63,235 bases of DNA from positions 3,592,293 to 3,655,527 of the forward strand of contig NZ_KV917376.1 in NCBI RefSeq assembly GCF_002019695.1, given 5' to 3'. The notes beneath the pieces are model-generated. The model worked only from the letters and a program-made list of their open reading frames with translations. It searched no databases and had not been told where the DNA came from. The translations under genes were made by a program, and so were the position numbers. This DNA is from Evansella clarkii (lineage in GTDB: Bacteria; Bacillota; Bacilli; Bacillales; Salisediminibacteriaceae). Positions 1 through 8,093 of this stretch are shown in pieces (positions within the stretch are counted from its first letter, which is position 1; each line of letters begins with the position of its first letter).

Positions 1-617
1 AGCTCATCTGGCAGAAGATCAAGCTTTAAAGTACGAAGTGCAGCCTTTCCTTCCCAGTCTTTAAATGCGGTAAAAAACTCAGGAAAATAACGGTCTAGCC
101 AATTGTGTACCTTGCCTTGCACAGACCGGAGGTCCGTTGATAGTAGTTCGCGTATTTTCATGGCCCCTCGGAGTTCCGCATAAACACCTTCAGGGATAAT
201 TGGTTCAGCGTAGCGACCATCTTTGACCAGTTGTGCTATGACTTTGGCATCTTTTACGTCATTCTTGGTTGGTGAATTATCGTCTAATTCTTTACTTTTC
301 TTCGTGTGTAACGGATTGACCACAACACACTTGATATTTAATTCTTTTAAGTAATGTGCAAGGTTAAGCCAGTAATGCCCTGTCGGCTCCATACCAACGA
401 TAACCTTGTTCATTTGATTAGCAGCTTGAAGTTGATTGATCCAACCTATTAAGCCATCAAACCCTGATTGCGTATTTTCAAAAGTAATAGATTTTCCTAG
501 ATCCATTCCTCTGAAGTCCTGTGCTCTTGCGACGTGGTTAAACTTCGCAATATCAACACCTACGATTAGAGTTTCAGCTGTGATTTGAGCTATTTTGTTA
601 TTTTGGTTATAATTCAT
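1..617 (-). CDS. IS110-family transposase, partial (runs off left edge)
   Basis: DEDD-type serine-assisted recombinase of the IS110 family, which moves its element without classical inverted repeats. The visible N-terminal ~205 residues begin at an ATG at 617 behind a GGAGGA site. They contain the RuvC-like start VGVDIAKFNH, the MEPTGHYW block and the DDNSPTKNDVKDAKVIA acidic block typical of the family. The C-terminal Tnp_20 domain with the catalytic serine lies outside the window. The gene reads out of the window to the left and has disrupted a phosphatase gene on its right. Family assignment is confident; IS110 versus IS1111 subgroup cannot be decided without the other end. Confidence 0.9.
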   Translation of the reverse strand, partial: MNYNQNNKIAQITAETLIVGVDIAKFNHVARAQDFRGMDLGKSITFENTQSGFDGLIGWINQLQAANQMNKVIVGMEPTGHYWLNLAHYLKELNIKCVVVNPLHTKKSKELDDNSPTKNDVKDAKVIAQLVKDGRYAEPIIPEGVYAELRGAMKIRELLSTDLRSVQGKVHNWLDRYFPEFFTAFKDWEGKAALRTLKLDLLPDE

Positions 618-735
618 TAGTGAGTCCTCCTTGGTTATCAATTAAGGGTCCTTTTGCGCGCAAAGCTTTGGACACCTCGTATCATACCAAGAGGGCTCTT
701 TTTCTATCAAACTCCAAATTCTTTAATTACAGGAA
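1..735 (-). mobile_element. IS110-family insertion element, right-hand boundary near 735
   Basis: The element includes the transposase and about 115 non-coding bases upstream of its start (618-~735). The boundary is inferred from where similarity of the neighbouring HAD protein stops (after its NGE residues, near 735). The non-coding end contains a short palindrome TTTGCGCGCAAA at 653-664. In IS110 relatives this upstream end encodes a bridge RNA that guides target choice; that this one does so is inference. No terminal inverted repeat or target duplication can be judged because only one end is present. Confidence 0.65.
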
Positions 736-962
736 TGCTCCCCGTTTAAAACAACATATTGCCCGTTAAAACTTACGTAGGTATCTATCCCAAGCTCTTT
801 CCTTAAATCAGCAAACATAAAAGGAGCGCGCCCTGTTGCAATAGCGACAATATGGCCCATTTCCTTCAGCTTAAAAACAGATTCCTTCGTTGATGCAGGA
901 AGCTCTTTTTCATGATTTAGAAGCGTCCCGTCAATATCAAAAAATATTACTTTTTGTTCCAT
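723..962 (-). pseudogene. Cof-type HAD phosphatase, truncated by IS110
   Basis: N-terminal fragment of a Cof/YkrA-type HAD hydrolase, normally about 250-270 residues. It keeps HAD motif I (FFDIDGTLL), the loop ATGRAP and the FNGQYVV segment, then loses homology and meets a stop after about 79 residues. The likely start is the ATG at 962; an upstream TTG at 989 is a weaker choice. Motifs II to IV and the cap domain are missing, so it should have no phosphatase activity. The rest of the gene would be expected beyond the far end of the IS element, outside the window. Confidence 0.85.
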
Positions 963-1195
963 CGTTTCAGTCACATCCCTGGAGTTCAATTATTATCAAG
1001 CTTGAATATTTTATGCACAAGCTTTGTTACTCTTACTTTAAGGTATGAAAGGGCTTCCATGTCAACCGTCAGACCTTTTGATTTATTTGCCAAAAAATAT
1101 TGCTATCTTTTTCAGTATTCCTTACAAGCATTATTACTATTTGCGTTTTCAGCCAAGTTTCGGCGGCCTGCTTACAAATTCTTTAAATTTGAAAG

Positions 1196-1229
1196 GGAAA
1201 AAAGCTGCCTGTATTCTTTCCCAGGCAGC
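1196..1229 (-). terminator. Rho-independent terminator of the esterase gene
   Basis: Stem GCTGCCTG/CAGGCAGC (1204-1211 with 1222-1229) followed on the minus strand by a T-rich run at 1198-1203. It lies directly after the stop of the minus-strand esterase gene. Confidence 0.85.
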
Positions 1230-1231
1230 CA

Positions 1232-2158
1232 TTAACTATTAATAATTTCAATTATTTTTTGCCTCGCAGCATTTGCTTCTGGTATGGGCATTATGACAAA
1301 TACATGATTCATCCGGGGAAAAACAAAGGTGTCGATAGGCAATCCTTGTTTTGTCAGCTTCTCATCAAATTTTACAGCATCGGGATATAATATATCATGT
1401 GTGCCAATAAAATGGGATATCTTACCGAAGCCTTCTGCATTTCCATATATAGGGCTCATTAAGGGATCGTGCAGTTCCTTGTCCCCTGCCCATGCGCTGG
1501 TTATGACATCCATTCCACCGGATGCGATCATTGGATCTTTTTCTTCATACAATGGTATCAGGTGATTATCAAAATGCATATCAACACATGCAGCCAGTAA
1601 TATAATATCTATTGGCTGGGGCAGATCATGTTCTTTAAATAGATGAGCCAGTCCAAGGCAGATATTTCCCCCTGCCGAATCCCCCATAAGCGTTAATTGC
1701 TCAGGGGTGTCAACCGTTTCAAGTATTTCTTTATATAAATTGAGAAGTTTAGGATAAGTATGTTTGTAGTTGAAGTTCGGTGTTTTAGGATATACAGGAG
1801 CAATTATTTTAGCATTAGTTTCCTGTACGAGTTTGTTCATAAATATCCAGTGGTAACGTTCCGGCTGGCTCGTCCATCCCCCGCCGTGCAGATAGATTAT
1901 CACTTTTTGTTTTGGTGACTTCCGGTCGTTTAATTTGAAAACTTGCATTCCCTCAACTTGGCGCTCGCTAATGTCAGAAGAAAAATTAACTTTATCTATT
2001 ATATAAGGTATCGTATTTTCAGTGCCCTGTTGTGTTAAAAATTGATGTGCGTTTTCCGGAGTTGAATACGCCTTTTTTGTCCCCCGTAAAGGAAGTAAGT
2101 ATTTCTCTATAATATAGCTATTGAGAGAACGTTTTCTTCTGTATATATGAACGCTCAT
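1232..2158 (-). CDS. Alpha/beta hydrolase, HSL-type esterase/lipase
   Basis: Predicted 308-residue cytoplasmic carboxylesterase of the hormone-sensitive-lipase type. The oxyanion-hole motif HGGGW is at residues 91-95 and the nucleophile motif GDSAGG at 159-164 (Ser161). A THDIL acidic region and RMNHVF near the C terminus supply the probable Asp and His. It starts at ATG 2158 behind GGAGGGGGG. No signal peptide is seen. The gene stands alone between two minus-strand terminators. Substrate is unknown; short-chain esters are the usual substrates of the family. Confidence 0.85.
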   Translation of the reverse strand: MSVHIYRRKRSLNSYIIEKYLLPLRGTKKAYSTPENAHQFLTQQGTENTIPYIIDKVNFSSDISERQVEGMQVFKLNDRKSPKQKVIIYLHGGGWTSQPERYHWIFMNKLVQETNAKIIAPVYPKTPNFNYKHTYPKLLNLYKEILETVDTPEQLTLMGDSAGGNICLGLAHLFKEHDLPQPIDIILLAACVDMHFDNHLIPLYEEKDPMIASGGMDVITSAWAGDKELHDPLMSPIYGNAEGFGKISHFIGTHDILYPDAVKFDEKLTKQGLPIDTFVFPRMNHVFVIMPIPEANAARQKIIEIINS

Positions 2159-2365
2159 ACTTATCCCCCCTCCTGGTGTTAAAACGGCACTTACTTATCT
2201 GATACTCATCATTATAAACCGTTAAACATTTACAAAAAAGAGAAAAGCTTACAATGACTCTTTCTATTTTCCCAACATAATGACACATCCAAATGCCAAA
2301 CCGGGTGACAGTTCAAAATATATAATGGGAGACCACAGACCAGGCGGCGGAGGTGGATAATACTT

Positions 2366-2405
2366 TTAAAAAAGACCCCTGGTTTCCCAAGACTAAACCA
2401 GAGGC
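2366..2405 (-). terminator. Terminator of the ABC-2 exporter operon
   Basis: Stem CCTCTGGTTT/AAACCAGGGG followed by a T-run on the minus strand, just beyond the permease stop at 2421. Confidence 0.85.
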
Positions 2406-2420
2406 CTTCCCGCAAAAATA

Positions 2421-4022
2421 TTAAGCAGAAATATCACGTTTCCTGAAACCAATTAAACCCAGGGCCATTAGTGCTGCAGCTACAACACATAACAGAAACA
2501 ATGGAAGGAATGCTGCTTCTTCTACCGGAACCTGTGCCACATGCCCGAATGGGGAGATTTTAGCGGTCCATTCCGGGAATTGCATTAAGTTACCCAGATA
2601 AACAACAAAGAATGAATAAAGCACATACGCCCAGACAAAAGGTGTAAGCTTTGGAAGGACTCCCGCCAGGAACACCGCCAGCCCTACCATTACAAGTGTT
2701 GCTGGTAAATAAGCCAAGGCTGCCCCGTAAATCATACTGAAGCTGAGACCTTCTTCCATTACCGCATCGGCAGCAGACCACAGGCCTATAGCTGTAAGAG
2801 AAATCATTATAAAGGCATTAAGAACTGCAAGAAGCAGATATCCTCCCATTAGCTGTGTGCGTGAAACGGCCCGCCCCAGCAAATGATCGAGCCTCTCCTT
2901 CTTCTCTTCACCGCGCAATTTATTCATAGCGATAACCGGCGGAACGGTTGCCATGATCGACATAACGATTAAAAGCATGGGAATAAACTGCTCCGTTAAT
3001 GTGAGTCCCTCTACTGGCTGAAGCATCTGCTGTAGCATTTCGTTCCCTTCAAAGAACGACTCCATATCCCCCATCACCGAGCCATAAGATGCCCCTAATA
3101 CGAACATTCCGATTGCCCAGAAGAACGCGCCCGTTCGCTGCAGCCTCCACGCTAAACCGAGAGGACCTTGTAAAAATGAGGAAGCAGTACTCCGACCTGG
3201 TTTTGAAGGTAAAAAGCCGCTTTCCAGATCGCGAATGGATTGCAGGTAATTTGCAAGGATAAACAAAATAGCCGCTGCAACAACCATTAAGAAAATCGGT
3301 CCCCAGTTATTGTTCGTATACGCCTCTGTTTTTGTCACCCAGCCTAAAGGAGACAGCCAGGACAGGGATTCATTGCTGATATCTGTAACCGCGCGGAACA
3401 AATAAGAAAAAAGGAGTACCCCAATGGACAAACCGATCGTGCCCCTGGAGCTTTCGGAAAGCTGAGCGAAAACTGCGGCTACTCCAGCGAAAACTAAAGC
3501 TGTTCCTCCCAAGCCTGCACCATACAGTAATGATCCTGCGAGATCCATCGTTTCAATTCCAAGAGCATAAAGCCCAAAACCATTAATCAAAGCTAAAACC
3601 ACACTTGTTCCGGTTATGACAACCAGAGCTGCATTTAAATAGGAAAGACGTCCTGCCGGCAGCGAGCGGATCAATTCGATACGTCCGTCTTCTTCATCCC
3701 CCCTCGTATGGCGGCTTACGAGCAGTATACTCATTAATCCGGCAACGAGAGCTGTCATTAACAGCATTTGATGAGTAGTCATCGCTCCTGTCGTGTAATT
3801 TTCCAAATTCCCAGGTCCAACCATAGCAGTCATCGCCGGGTTTGCCATCGTTTCTGCCATAGCGTCTCTTTCCTGCTGGTTTTCATACAACCCTTCAAAA
3901 GCGGCCGGAACAATTAGTGTGAAAAAAGTAATTCCGATGAGCCAGAGGCTAACTTTAACTCGGTCCAGACGAAGGATGAACCGGGAAAGCTGTCCTGTTT
4001 TAGTCAGATGCTTCAGAGCCAT
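2421..4022 (-). CDS. ABC-2 type exporter, large permease
   Basis: A 533-residue membrane protein with about twelve hydrophobic segments in two halves. A cytoplasmic RGDEEDGRIELIRSLPAGR-like segment near residues 105-125 recurs in the second half as RGEEKKERLDHLLGRAVSR, marking an internally duplicated ABC-2 permease as in the polyketide-antibiotic/TipC-like exporters. It overlaps the stop of the upstream ATPase gene by one base (TGATG), so the two are translationally coupled. With that ATPase it should form an efflux pump under control of the TetR protein encoded first in the operon. Substrate is not predictable. Confidence 0.85.
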   Translation of the reverse strand: MALKHLTKTGQLSRFILRLDRVKVSLWLIGITFFTLIVPAAFEGLYENQQERDAMAETMANPAMTAMVGPGNLENYTTGAMTTHQMLLMTALVAGLMSILLVSRHTRGDEEDGRIELIRSLPAGRLSYLNAALVVITGTSVVLALINGFGLYALGIETMDLAGSLLYGAGLGGTALVFAGVAAVFAQLSESSRGTIGLSIGVLLFSYLFRAVTDISNESLSWLSPLGWVTKTEAYTNNNWGPIFLMVVAAAILFILANYLQSIRDLESGFLPSKPGRSTASSFLQGPLGLAWRLQRTGAFFWAIGMFVLGASYGSVMGDMESFFEGNEMLQQMLQPVEGLTLTEQFIPMLLIVMSIMATVPPVIAMNKLRGEEKKERLDHLLGRAVSRTQLMGGYLLLAVLNAFIMISLTAIGLWSAADAVMEEGLSFSMIYGAALAYLPATLVMVGLAVFLAGVLPKLTPFVWAYVLYSFFVVYLGNLMQFPEWTAKISPFGHVAQVPVEEAAFLPLFLLCVVAAALMALGLIGFRKRDISA

Positions 4023-4939
4023 CAGTTTCCACCTCCAGCTCCTGGAGTTGCTTCGTTATCCCCGCTCTCGTAATGGCGCATAAATAAATCCTCTAAAGTT
4101 GGCGGAGCGCTCTCCAGCTTTAAAACGCCAAACTGGCTGACATGCCGGAGCACATTATCAAGCTCCTCGGTGTCCACCTGGAATGAGAGCCCTTGTTCCT
4201 TCACTTCCACATCATGGACACCCTTCAGTTCCGCAAGATTTTTCACCGGTTTCTTTGTTTCGATGAGAAGCTGTGTTCGGGTTAAGTGACGGAGTTCAGC
4301 AAGTGTTCCTGTTTCGATTATGGTACCTTTTCGGATAATCGCAACTTTATCGCATAACTTCTCTACCTCTGAAAGGATATGGCTTGATAAAAGCACACTT
4401 TTCCCCTGCTTTTTCAGGTCTTTAACACACTCCTGAAATATATTTTCCATGAGTGGATCCAGCCCGGAAGTGGGCTCGTCGAGAATATATAAATCTGCAT
4501 CTGATGAGAAAGCTGCGATCAGAGCAACCTTCTGCCGGTTACCTTTGGAATAAGTACGGCATTTCTTTTTAGGGTCGAGGCTGAATTTTTCAATAAGCTC
4601 ATCTCTTCTGCTTTTGTGGTTAGTCCCCCGGAGTTTTACGAACAGATCAATGACTTCTCCACCTGTTAAATTAGGCCAGAGGTTCACATCACCTGGGACG
4701 TAGGCAACCCGCTTATGGATTTCCACTGCATCGTCCCACGCGTCTTTGCCGAAAATTTGCACTTCCCCGTCTGTCGCCTTTAATATGCCGAGGAGCACTT
4801 TAATAGTTGTGGACTTACCAGCACCGTTAGGTCCGATAAAGCCCATAATTTCTCCTTCATTTACTTCCAGATTAACACCATCTAATGCTTTAAAATCCCC
4901 AAATTTCTTCGTTAAGTTAGTGACCTTTAACATACTCAC
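4022..4939 (-). CDS. ABC transporter ATP-binding protein (ABC-2 exporter)
   Basis: A 305-residue ATPase. The Walker A motif GPNGAGKST is at residues 36-44, Walker B is YILDEPTSGLD and the H-loop is SSHILSE. The signature motif is degenerate, YSKGNRQK in place of LSGGQ, which is common in this exporter subgroup. A C-terminal extension of about 90 residues follows the core. It is the second gene of a three-gene operon, 3 bp after the TetR gene and overlapping the permease gene by one base. It energises export of an unknown, probably toxic, compound. Confidence 0.9.
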   Translation of the reverse strand: MSMLKVTNLTKKFGDFKALDGVNLEVNEGEIMGFIGPNGAGKSTTIKVLLGILKATDGEVQIFGKDAWDDAVEIHKRVAYVPGDVNLWPNLTGGEVIDLFVKLRGTNHKSRRDELIEKFSLDPKKKCRTYSKGNRQKVALIAAFSSDADLYILDEPTSGLDPLMENIFQECVKDLKKQGKSVLLSSHILSEVEKLCDKVAIIRKGTIIETGTLAELRHLTRTQLLIETKKPVKNLAELKGVHDVEVKEQGLSFQVDTEELDNVLRHVSQFGVLKLESAPPTLEDLFMRHYESGDNEATPGAGGGN

Positions 4940-4942
4940 CGG

Positions 4943-5578
4943 TTATTCCCCCTCTATTTTGTAAAAGCAGCTCTTCAGGATTTCTGCGTATCTGTCCCAC
5001 TCCTCCAGTTGCCCAACGCCTGCCTCACTGTAAGATATAAGCTTCTCTTTTTCCTTTTCTGCATAACCTAACATTGTCCAGTTGATGATATTTACGGACT
5101 TTTCTATATCAATGCCTTCCCGGAATTTTGACCAGTCGATATTTTTATATATTTTTTCAAAACCTTGTGCCAGCACCTGCTTTTGTTTTTCTACAAACTC
5201 AGGCTTCACTTCAGGCGAGTCATCTGCAGCAGCCGACTTCAGGAAATCAAAGATCTGGGGATACGTAGTCATCACCTGAAGCTTCGTCCTCCCGATCTGC
5301 CCGATTCTGTTAAAAATATCTGTTTCTTTAAAATTTATATCCGTATAAATATTATTTTCAATAACCTTAAGCGTGTGATCCAGAAGGTATAAATACAGAT
5401 CCTTTTTATTATTAAAATAATGGAACAGGGACCCCTTCGAAATGCCTGCCTCTTTCACGATTTCATTAGTCGATGCCTTGTCATAACCGGATTTTACAAA
5501 CTCCTTGATCGCAGCGTTAATAATACGTTCCTGTTTCTCCTGTATCAGACTTTCAAATTTAAAGTAAATAGGTGTCAC
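4943..5578 (-). CDS. TetR/AcrR-family repressor of the exporter operon
   Basis: A 211-residue regulator. An N-terminal TetR helix-turn-helix (IINAAIKEFVKSGYDKAST, then EAGISKGSLFHYF) is followed by an all-helical ligand domain. The GTG start at 5578 leaves almost no space to the AAGGAG site, so the true start is slightly uncertain. Being first in the operon and directly downstream of two TTGACYA/TGGTCAA inverted repeats, it most likely represses its own operon and releases it when a pump substrate binds. Confidence 0.88.
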   Translation of the reverse strand: MTPIYFKFESLIQEKQERIINAAIKEFVKSGYDKASTNEIVKEAGISKGSLFHYFNNKKDLYLYLLDHTLKVIENNIYTDINFKETDIFNRIGQIGRTKLQVMTTYPQIFDFLKSAAADDSPEVKPEFVEKQKQVLAQGFEKIYKNIDWSKFREGIDIEKSVNIINWTMLGYAEKEKEKLISYSEAGVGQLEEWDRYAEILKSCFYKIEGE

Positions 5579-5607
5579 TCCTTCCCTGAAGTCAATCGAT
5601 TGGTTTA

Positions 5608-5658
5608 TTGACTATATTGGTCATTTTTAATATAGCAGTTATTGACTAGTCTGGTCAA
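5608..5658. promoter_or_regulatory. Tandem TetR operator in exporter promoter
   Basis: Two imperfect palindromes, TTGACTATATTGGTCA (5608-5623) and TTGACTAGTCTGGTCAA (5642-5658), lie about 34 bp centre to centre upstream of the TetR start. The shared half-site TTGAC(T/C)A is typical of TetR operators. Binding by the adjacent regulator is inferred. Confidence 0.7.
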
Positions 5659-5743
5659 TATATTATTTGAACATTTTGTGATGTTTAATGTTGAAGGTGA
5701 AAGTTGAATTAGTTTGGTTTTGGCAGTATAGGTTGGGGAGCGG

Positions 5744-5806
5744 TTATCCAGGTTGGTTCGTTATTTTCGCAGATTAAACGGGGGTTTTCGCTGATTGGAC
5801 TGTGAT
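5744..5806. repeat. 21-bp unit array, copy 1 of 4 in window
   Basis: Three degenerate units starting near 5744, 5765 and 5786, exactly 21 bp apart, with the core TTTCGC(A/T)GATT in the second and third. The same 21-bp spacing and TTTCG core recur in arrays at 16371, 39822 and 44921. It lies in the gap between the TetR operator and the next terminator, which otherwise holds no gene. Confidence 0.6.
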
Positions 5807-5845
5807 CGAGCAACTAACTTACCCCTCCTCCCCTCCCTGGAACAG

Positions 5846-5880
5846 AATAAAAACAGATCCGCCTTGTTGCTGATCTGTTC
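5846..5880 (-). terminator. Terminator of the CBO0543-like membrane protein gene
   Basis: Stem AACAGATC/GATCTGTT (5852-5859 with 5872-5879), with the T-rich tail at 5846-5851 on the minus strand, just after the stop at 5907. Confidence 0.8.
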
Positions 5881-5906
5881 CGGTTATTCAAGTTATCCGT
5901 TTATCT

Positions 5907-6512
5907 CTATCCCGCTTTGCTTTGATTACTCTTTTCGATATGTTTAACTTTAATGAAAATCCATTTAAGGAAAATGCCTATCAAAATATAGATCGGAAAA
6001 GAGTAAATATATTTCCATTGGTAAATCACATAGATCCCAAGCCAGACTGTGATTGGTTCAAGAATAAAAGCAAACACCGCTGCACTGATTATTAAAGCGG
6101 TTAAATATCCCTTCCACGTCTGGAAATATTGATAAACGATCATGTAAATAATCGGCATGTGAAATTTATGGATTTCAAGAATTGGTGAGATTATCGGAAA
6201 AACACTGTCTGGATATGACCATAACACCATGTTGCTCCCAATAGTATCCAGAATAAAGGCAATCGTTCCAATAAGCAGCCCAAACGCTGATATTTCCAAA
6301 ATTCTTTTTTTATCCAGGAGATAAACCCATATTGCAAAAAAGAGGATAGTGGTTACGAGAAGAAACCACCAGTTAAATGTAAATAACGATTCAGAAAGCC
6401 AGTATTCCAGTTCCTTATCCCTCGCATCTCTGCGTAAATCGATGATTTCATTCCATTCTGGAGCAACAGAGCTAATATTCAGTTTCATTATAACTGCGGC
6501 AAATAAACCCAT
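5907..6512 (-). CDS. CBO0543-like integral membrane protein
   Basis: A 201-residue protein with about five to six membrane segments. The pattern DKKRILEISAFGLLIGTIAFILDTIGSNM, WSYPDSVFP, HKFHMPIIYMIVYQYF and LGIYVIYQWKYIYSFPIY is that of the CBO0543 family, widespread in Bacillaceae and of unknown function. The ATG at 6512 follows AAGGAG. It has its own terminator and no clear operon partner. The 235 bp upstream (6513-6746) shows no recognisable feature. Confidence 0.7.
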   Translation of the reverse strand: MGLFAAVIMKLNISSVAPEWNEIIDLRRDARDKELEYWLSESLFTFNWWFLLVTTILFFAIWVYLLDKKRILEISAFGLLIGTIAFILDTIGSNMVLWSYPDSVFPIISPILEIHKFHMPIIYMIVYQYFQTWKGYLTALIISAAVFAFILEPITVWLGIYVIYQWKYIYSFPIYILIGIFLKWIFIKVKHIEKSNQSKAG

Positions 6513-6746
6513 TTAAATACTCCTTTTTGACCTTCGAGGTATAATAACCTCTTAAAATTATTAACAAATAAGCCAAAAAGTATAAGTCAACAGCCTTGTA
6601 TACTTAAATTTACAAAATCTCCTCTATTTTTAACACTAGTATTAAAGACAATGGTTGAAATTTTGTCTGATAATGGTACATGCCCTTTCATCCGCTTTGC
6701 AGCAGCATACAATACAAGCAAAGCGAGGAAAGGAAGGTGAAAAATA

Positions 6747-7112
6747 TTGTCGGATAAATTAAGAGAACGTTTAAGGGAATTACTGCATAAGGACTTACTC
6801 GAAAATATCACTGACCGCATCCGGGGAGGGCATCTTGTAACTATCGTAGGGCGGGATGGAAGAGTCCGGACTACGACGGACCATCAGGTTACTCTCGCTC
6901 CGGGTGAAATAGCAGTAGTATTCTGTCTGCCAATACTTGGTGCTCCCACAAGGAGATTAAGAGATGTGGATTTAAGAAGAAATCAGTTTGCAAGAATACG
7001 GTGCGGATTGTCTACGCTTGATATCTTTTGCAGCAGAGTTACAGGAGGAACACCTGCTCAGAGACGTACACTCCGGCCGGGAGAATTCGTCGTCATTACT
7101 TGTGACCGTTAA
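6747..7112 (+). CDS. Conserved hypothetical protein with internal PGE repeat
   Basis: I do not recognise this 121-residue protein. It starts at TTG 6747 after GGAAGGTG. An N-terminal amphipathic helix (residues 1-25, basic and Leu-rich) precedes a mainly beta region. Two similar stretches, TLAPGEIAVVFC (49-60) and TLRPGEFVVITC (108-119), suggest a small duplicated beta domain, and there are several Arg-rich turns. It has no signal peptide or membrane segment and is followed by its own terminator. It may be a small oligomeric or spore-associated protein, but nothing in the context supports a function. Confidence 0.6.
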   Translation: MSDKLRERLRELLHKDLLENITDRIRGGHLVTIVGRDGRVRTTTDHQVTLAPGEIAVVFCLPILGAPTRRLRDVDLRRNQFARIRCGLSTLDIFCSRVTGGTPAQRRTLRPGEFVVITCDR

Positions 7113-7150
7113 GCCGGGATAAGCGTTTTTCTGCTCCTGCCCGCGTTAAA

Positions 7151-7186
7151 AGGAACCAGAGACAAGTGCTCTTTGGTTCTTTTTTT
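7151..7186 (+). terminator. Terminator after the 121-residue protein gene
   Basis: Stem GAACCAGAG/CTCTTTGGTTC followed by seven or more T residues on the plus strand (7180-7186). Confidence 0.88.
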
Positions 7187-7270
7187 ATGCAGCATTAATG
7201 ACGAAACCATTTATGCATAAACATCGTATATTTATTATGAACAATACATTTCATGATTTGAGGTGAAAAT

Positions 7271-7600
7271 ATGGGAAACATAGTTATCGCCATTGTTAAT
7301 CTGTTTTGCGGACTTTTATATATTGGCCTGGCAATACCTTTATATAAAGAAAAAGTAGAAATGAATTATTTGTACGGTGTGCGATTCCCAAAATCTTATA
7401 AATCCGATGAAAACTGGTACAAAATTAATAAATACGGCGCAAAAAGGATGATTTTCTGGAGTATCCCCCTTATCGGGATTGGACTCGTTCTGCTTTTCCT
7501 TCCACCACTCAGTGAACAAGCGCTGGCCATACTCTCCTTCGCTCCTTTAATTGTTTTAATTCCGGCATTCCAAAGTTATTTATATTCAAGGAAACAATAA
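7271..7600 (+). CDS. SdpI-family membrane protein
   Basis: A 109-residue protein with three predicted membrane segments. The diagnostic segment YGVRFPKSYKSDENWYKINKYGAK (residues 35-58) matches the SdpI domain, whose founding member protects Bacillus subtilis from the SdpC killing factor and also sequesters its repressor. No sdpC-like toxin or SdpR-like repressor lies nearby, so this is an orphan homologue; toxin immunity is only a family-based guess. It is monocistronic with a terminator downstream. Confidence 0.8.
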   Translation: MGNIVIAIVNLFCGLLYIGLAIPLYKEKVEMNYLYGVRFPKSYKSDENWYKINKYGAKRMIFWSIPLIGIGLVLLFLPPLSEQALAILSFAPLIVLIPAFQSYLYSRKQ

Positions 7601-7656
7601 GTGAAAATGAGAGGATCTAATACTAGACAGTCCTGTTAACTAATCAACAAATTAGA

Positions 7657-7690
7657 AGAAGGGGCGGTTAATTCGCACCTTCTTTTATTT
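7657..7690 (+). terminator. Terminator after sdpI-like gene
   Basis: Stem AGAAGG(G)GCG/CGC(A)CCTTCT followed by TTTTATTT on the plus strand. Confidence 0.75.
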
Positions 7691-7836
7691 GGCTCATTAA
7701 TAGATAAGCCGATTTTACGAACACGTTCTATTACGTGCTAGTTCTGCCGCAATACATATGGCTGTGGGGTGTTTCTCCATCGACAGAAGTCATACCATTT
7801 TGTTCCTTCTGTTTTCCGATTCTTATCATTAAGAAA

Positions 7837-7865
7837 GGAAGCAAGAGAACTGTCCTCTTGCTTCC
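7837..7865. repeat. Perfect 11-bp stem hairpin in gene-free region
   Basis: GGAAGCAAGAG (7837-7847) pairs perfectly with CTCTTGCTTCC (7855-7865) around a 7-base loop. No good T-run adjoins either side. It sits in a 490-bp gene-free gap (7601-8093) between the sdpI-like gene and tenA, and could be a weak bidirectional terminator. Confidence 0.5.
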
Positions 7866-7904
7866 CTTTGCTTCTTGTTTAAAAAATTATAGATTTATGC
7901 CTTC

Positions 7905-8089
7905 GGGATAAGTGACACTTTCTAGCTCAGCGCCTGCGAGCTCGAGGTCACTTCAGGCCTTTTCTAAGCCAAAGAGCGGCTTCTGTCAAAGTCCTTCCAG
8001 TGCTTGGACCTGCGATTACTCGGGCCAGGTAAAGAGTGCTCCTGCGGTTACTCGTCAGTGTCGCTCGTGACCAAGGCGCTTTCGCTTTT
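7905..8089 (-). repeat. Bacillaceae-type intergenic repeat element
   Basis: A gene-free, GC-richer stretch bounded by GCGCCT-type inverted ends (AAAGCGAAAGCGCC on the minus strand near 8085 and AGGCGCTGAGCTAGAA near 7912). Internally it has CAAGCACTGGAAGGAC and CCTCGAGC segments. This resembles, from memory, a family of roughly 100-180 bp intergenic repeats scattered in Bacillaceae genomes. It begins five bases after the tenA stop. Copy number in this genome cannot be seen; only one copy occurs here. Confidence 0.45.
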
Positions 8090-8093
8090 GTTA

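Noticed and set aside
954-1242. Plus-strand open frames of 65-93 codons
   Set aside because: No ribosome site or recognisable domain; they overlap the HAD fragment and the terminator of the esterase gene.
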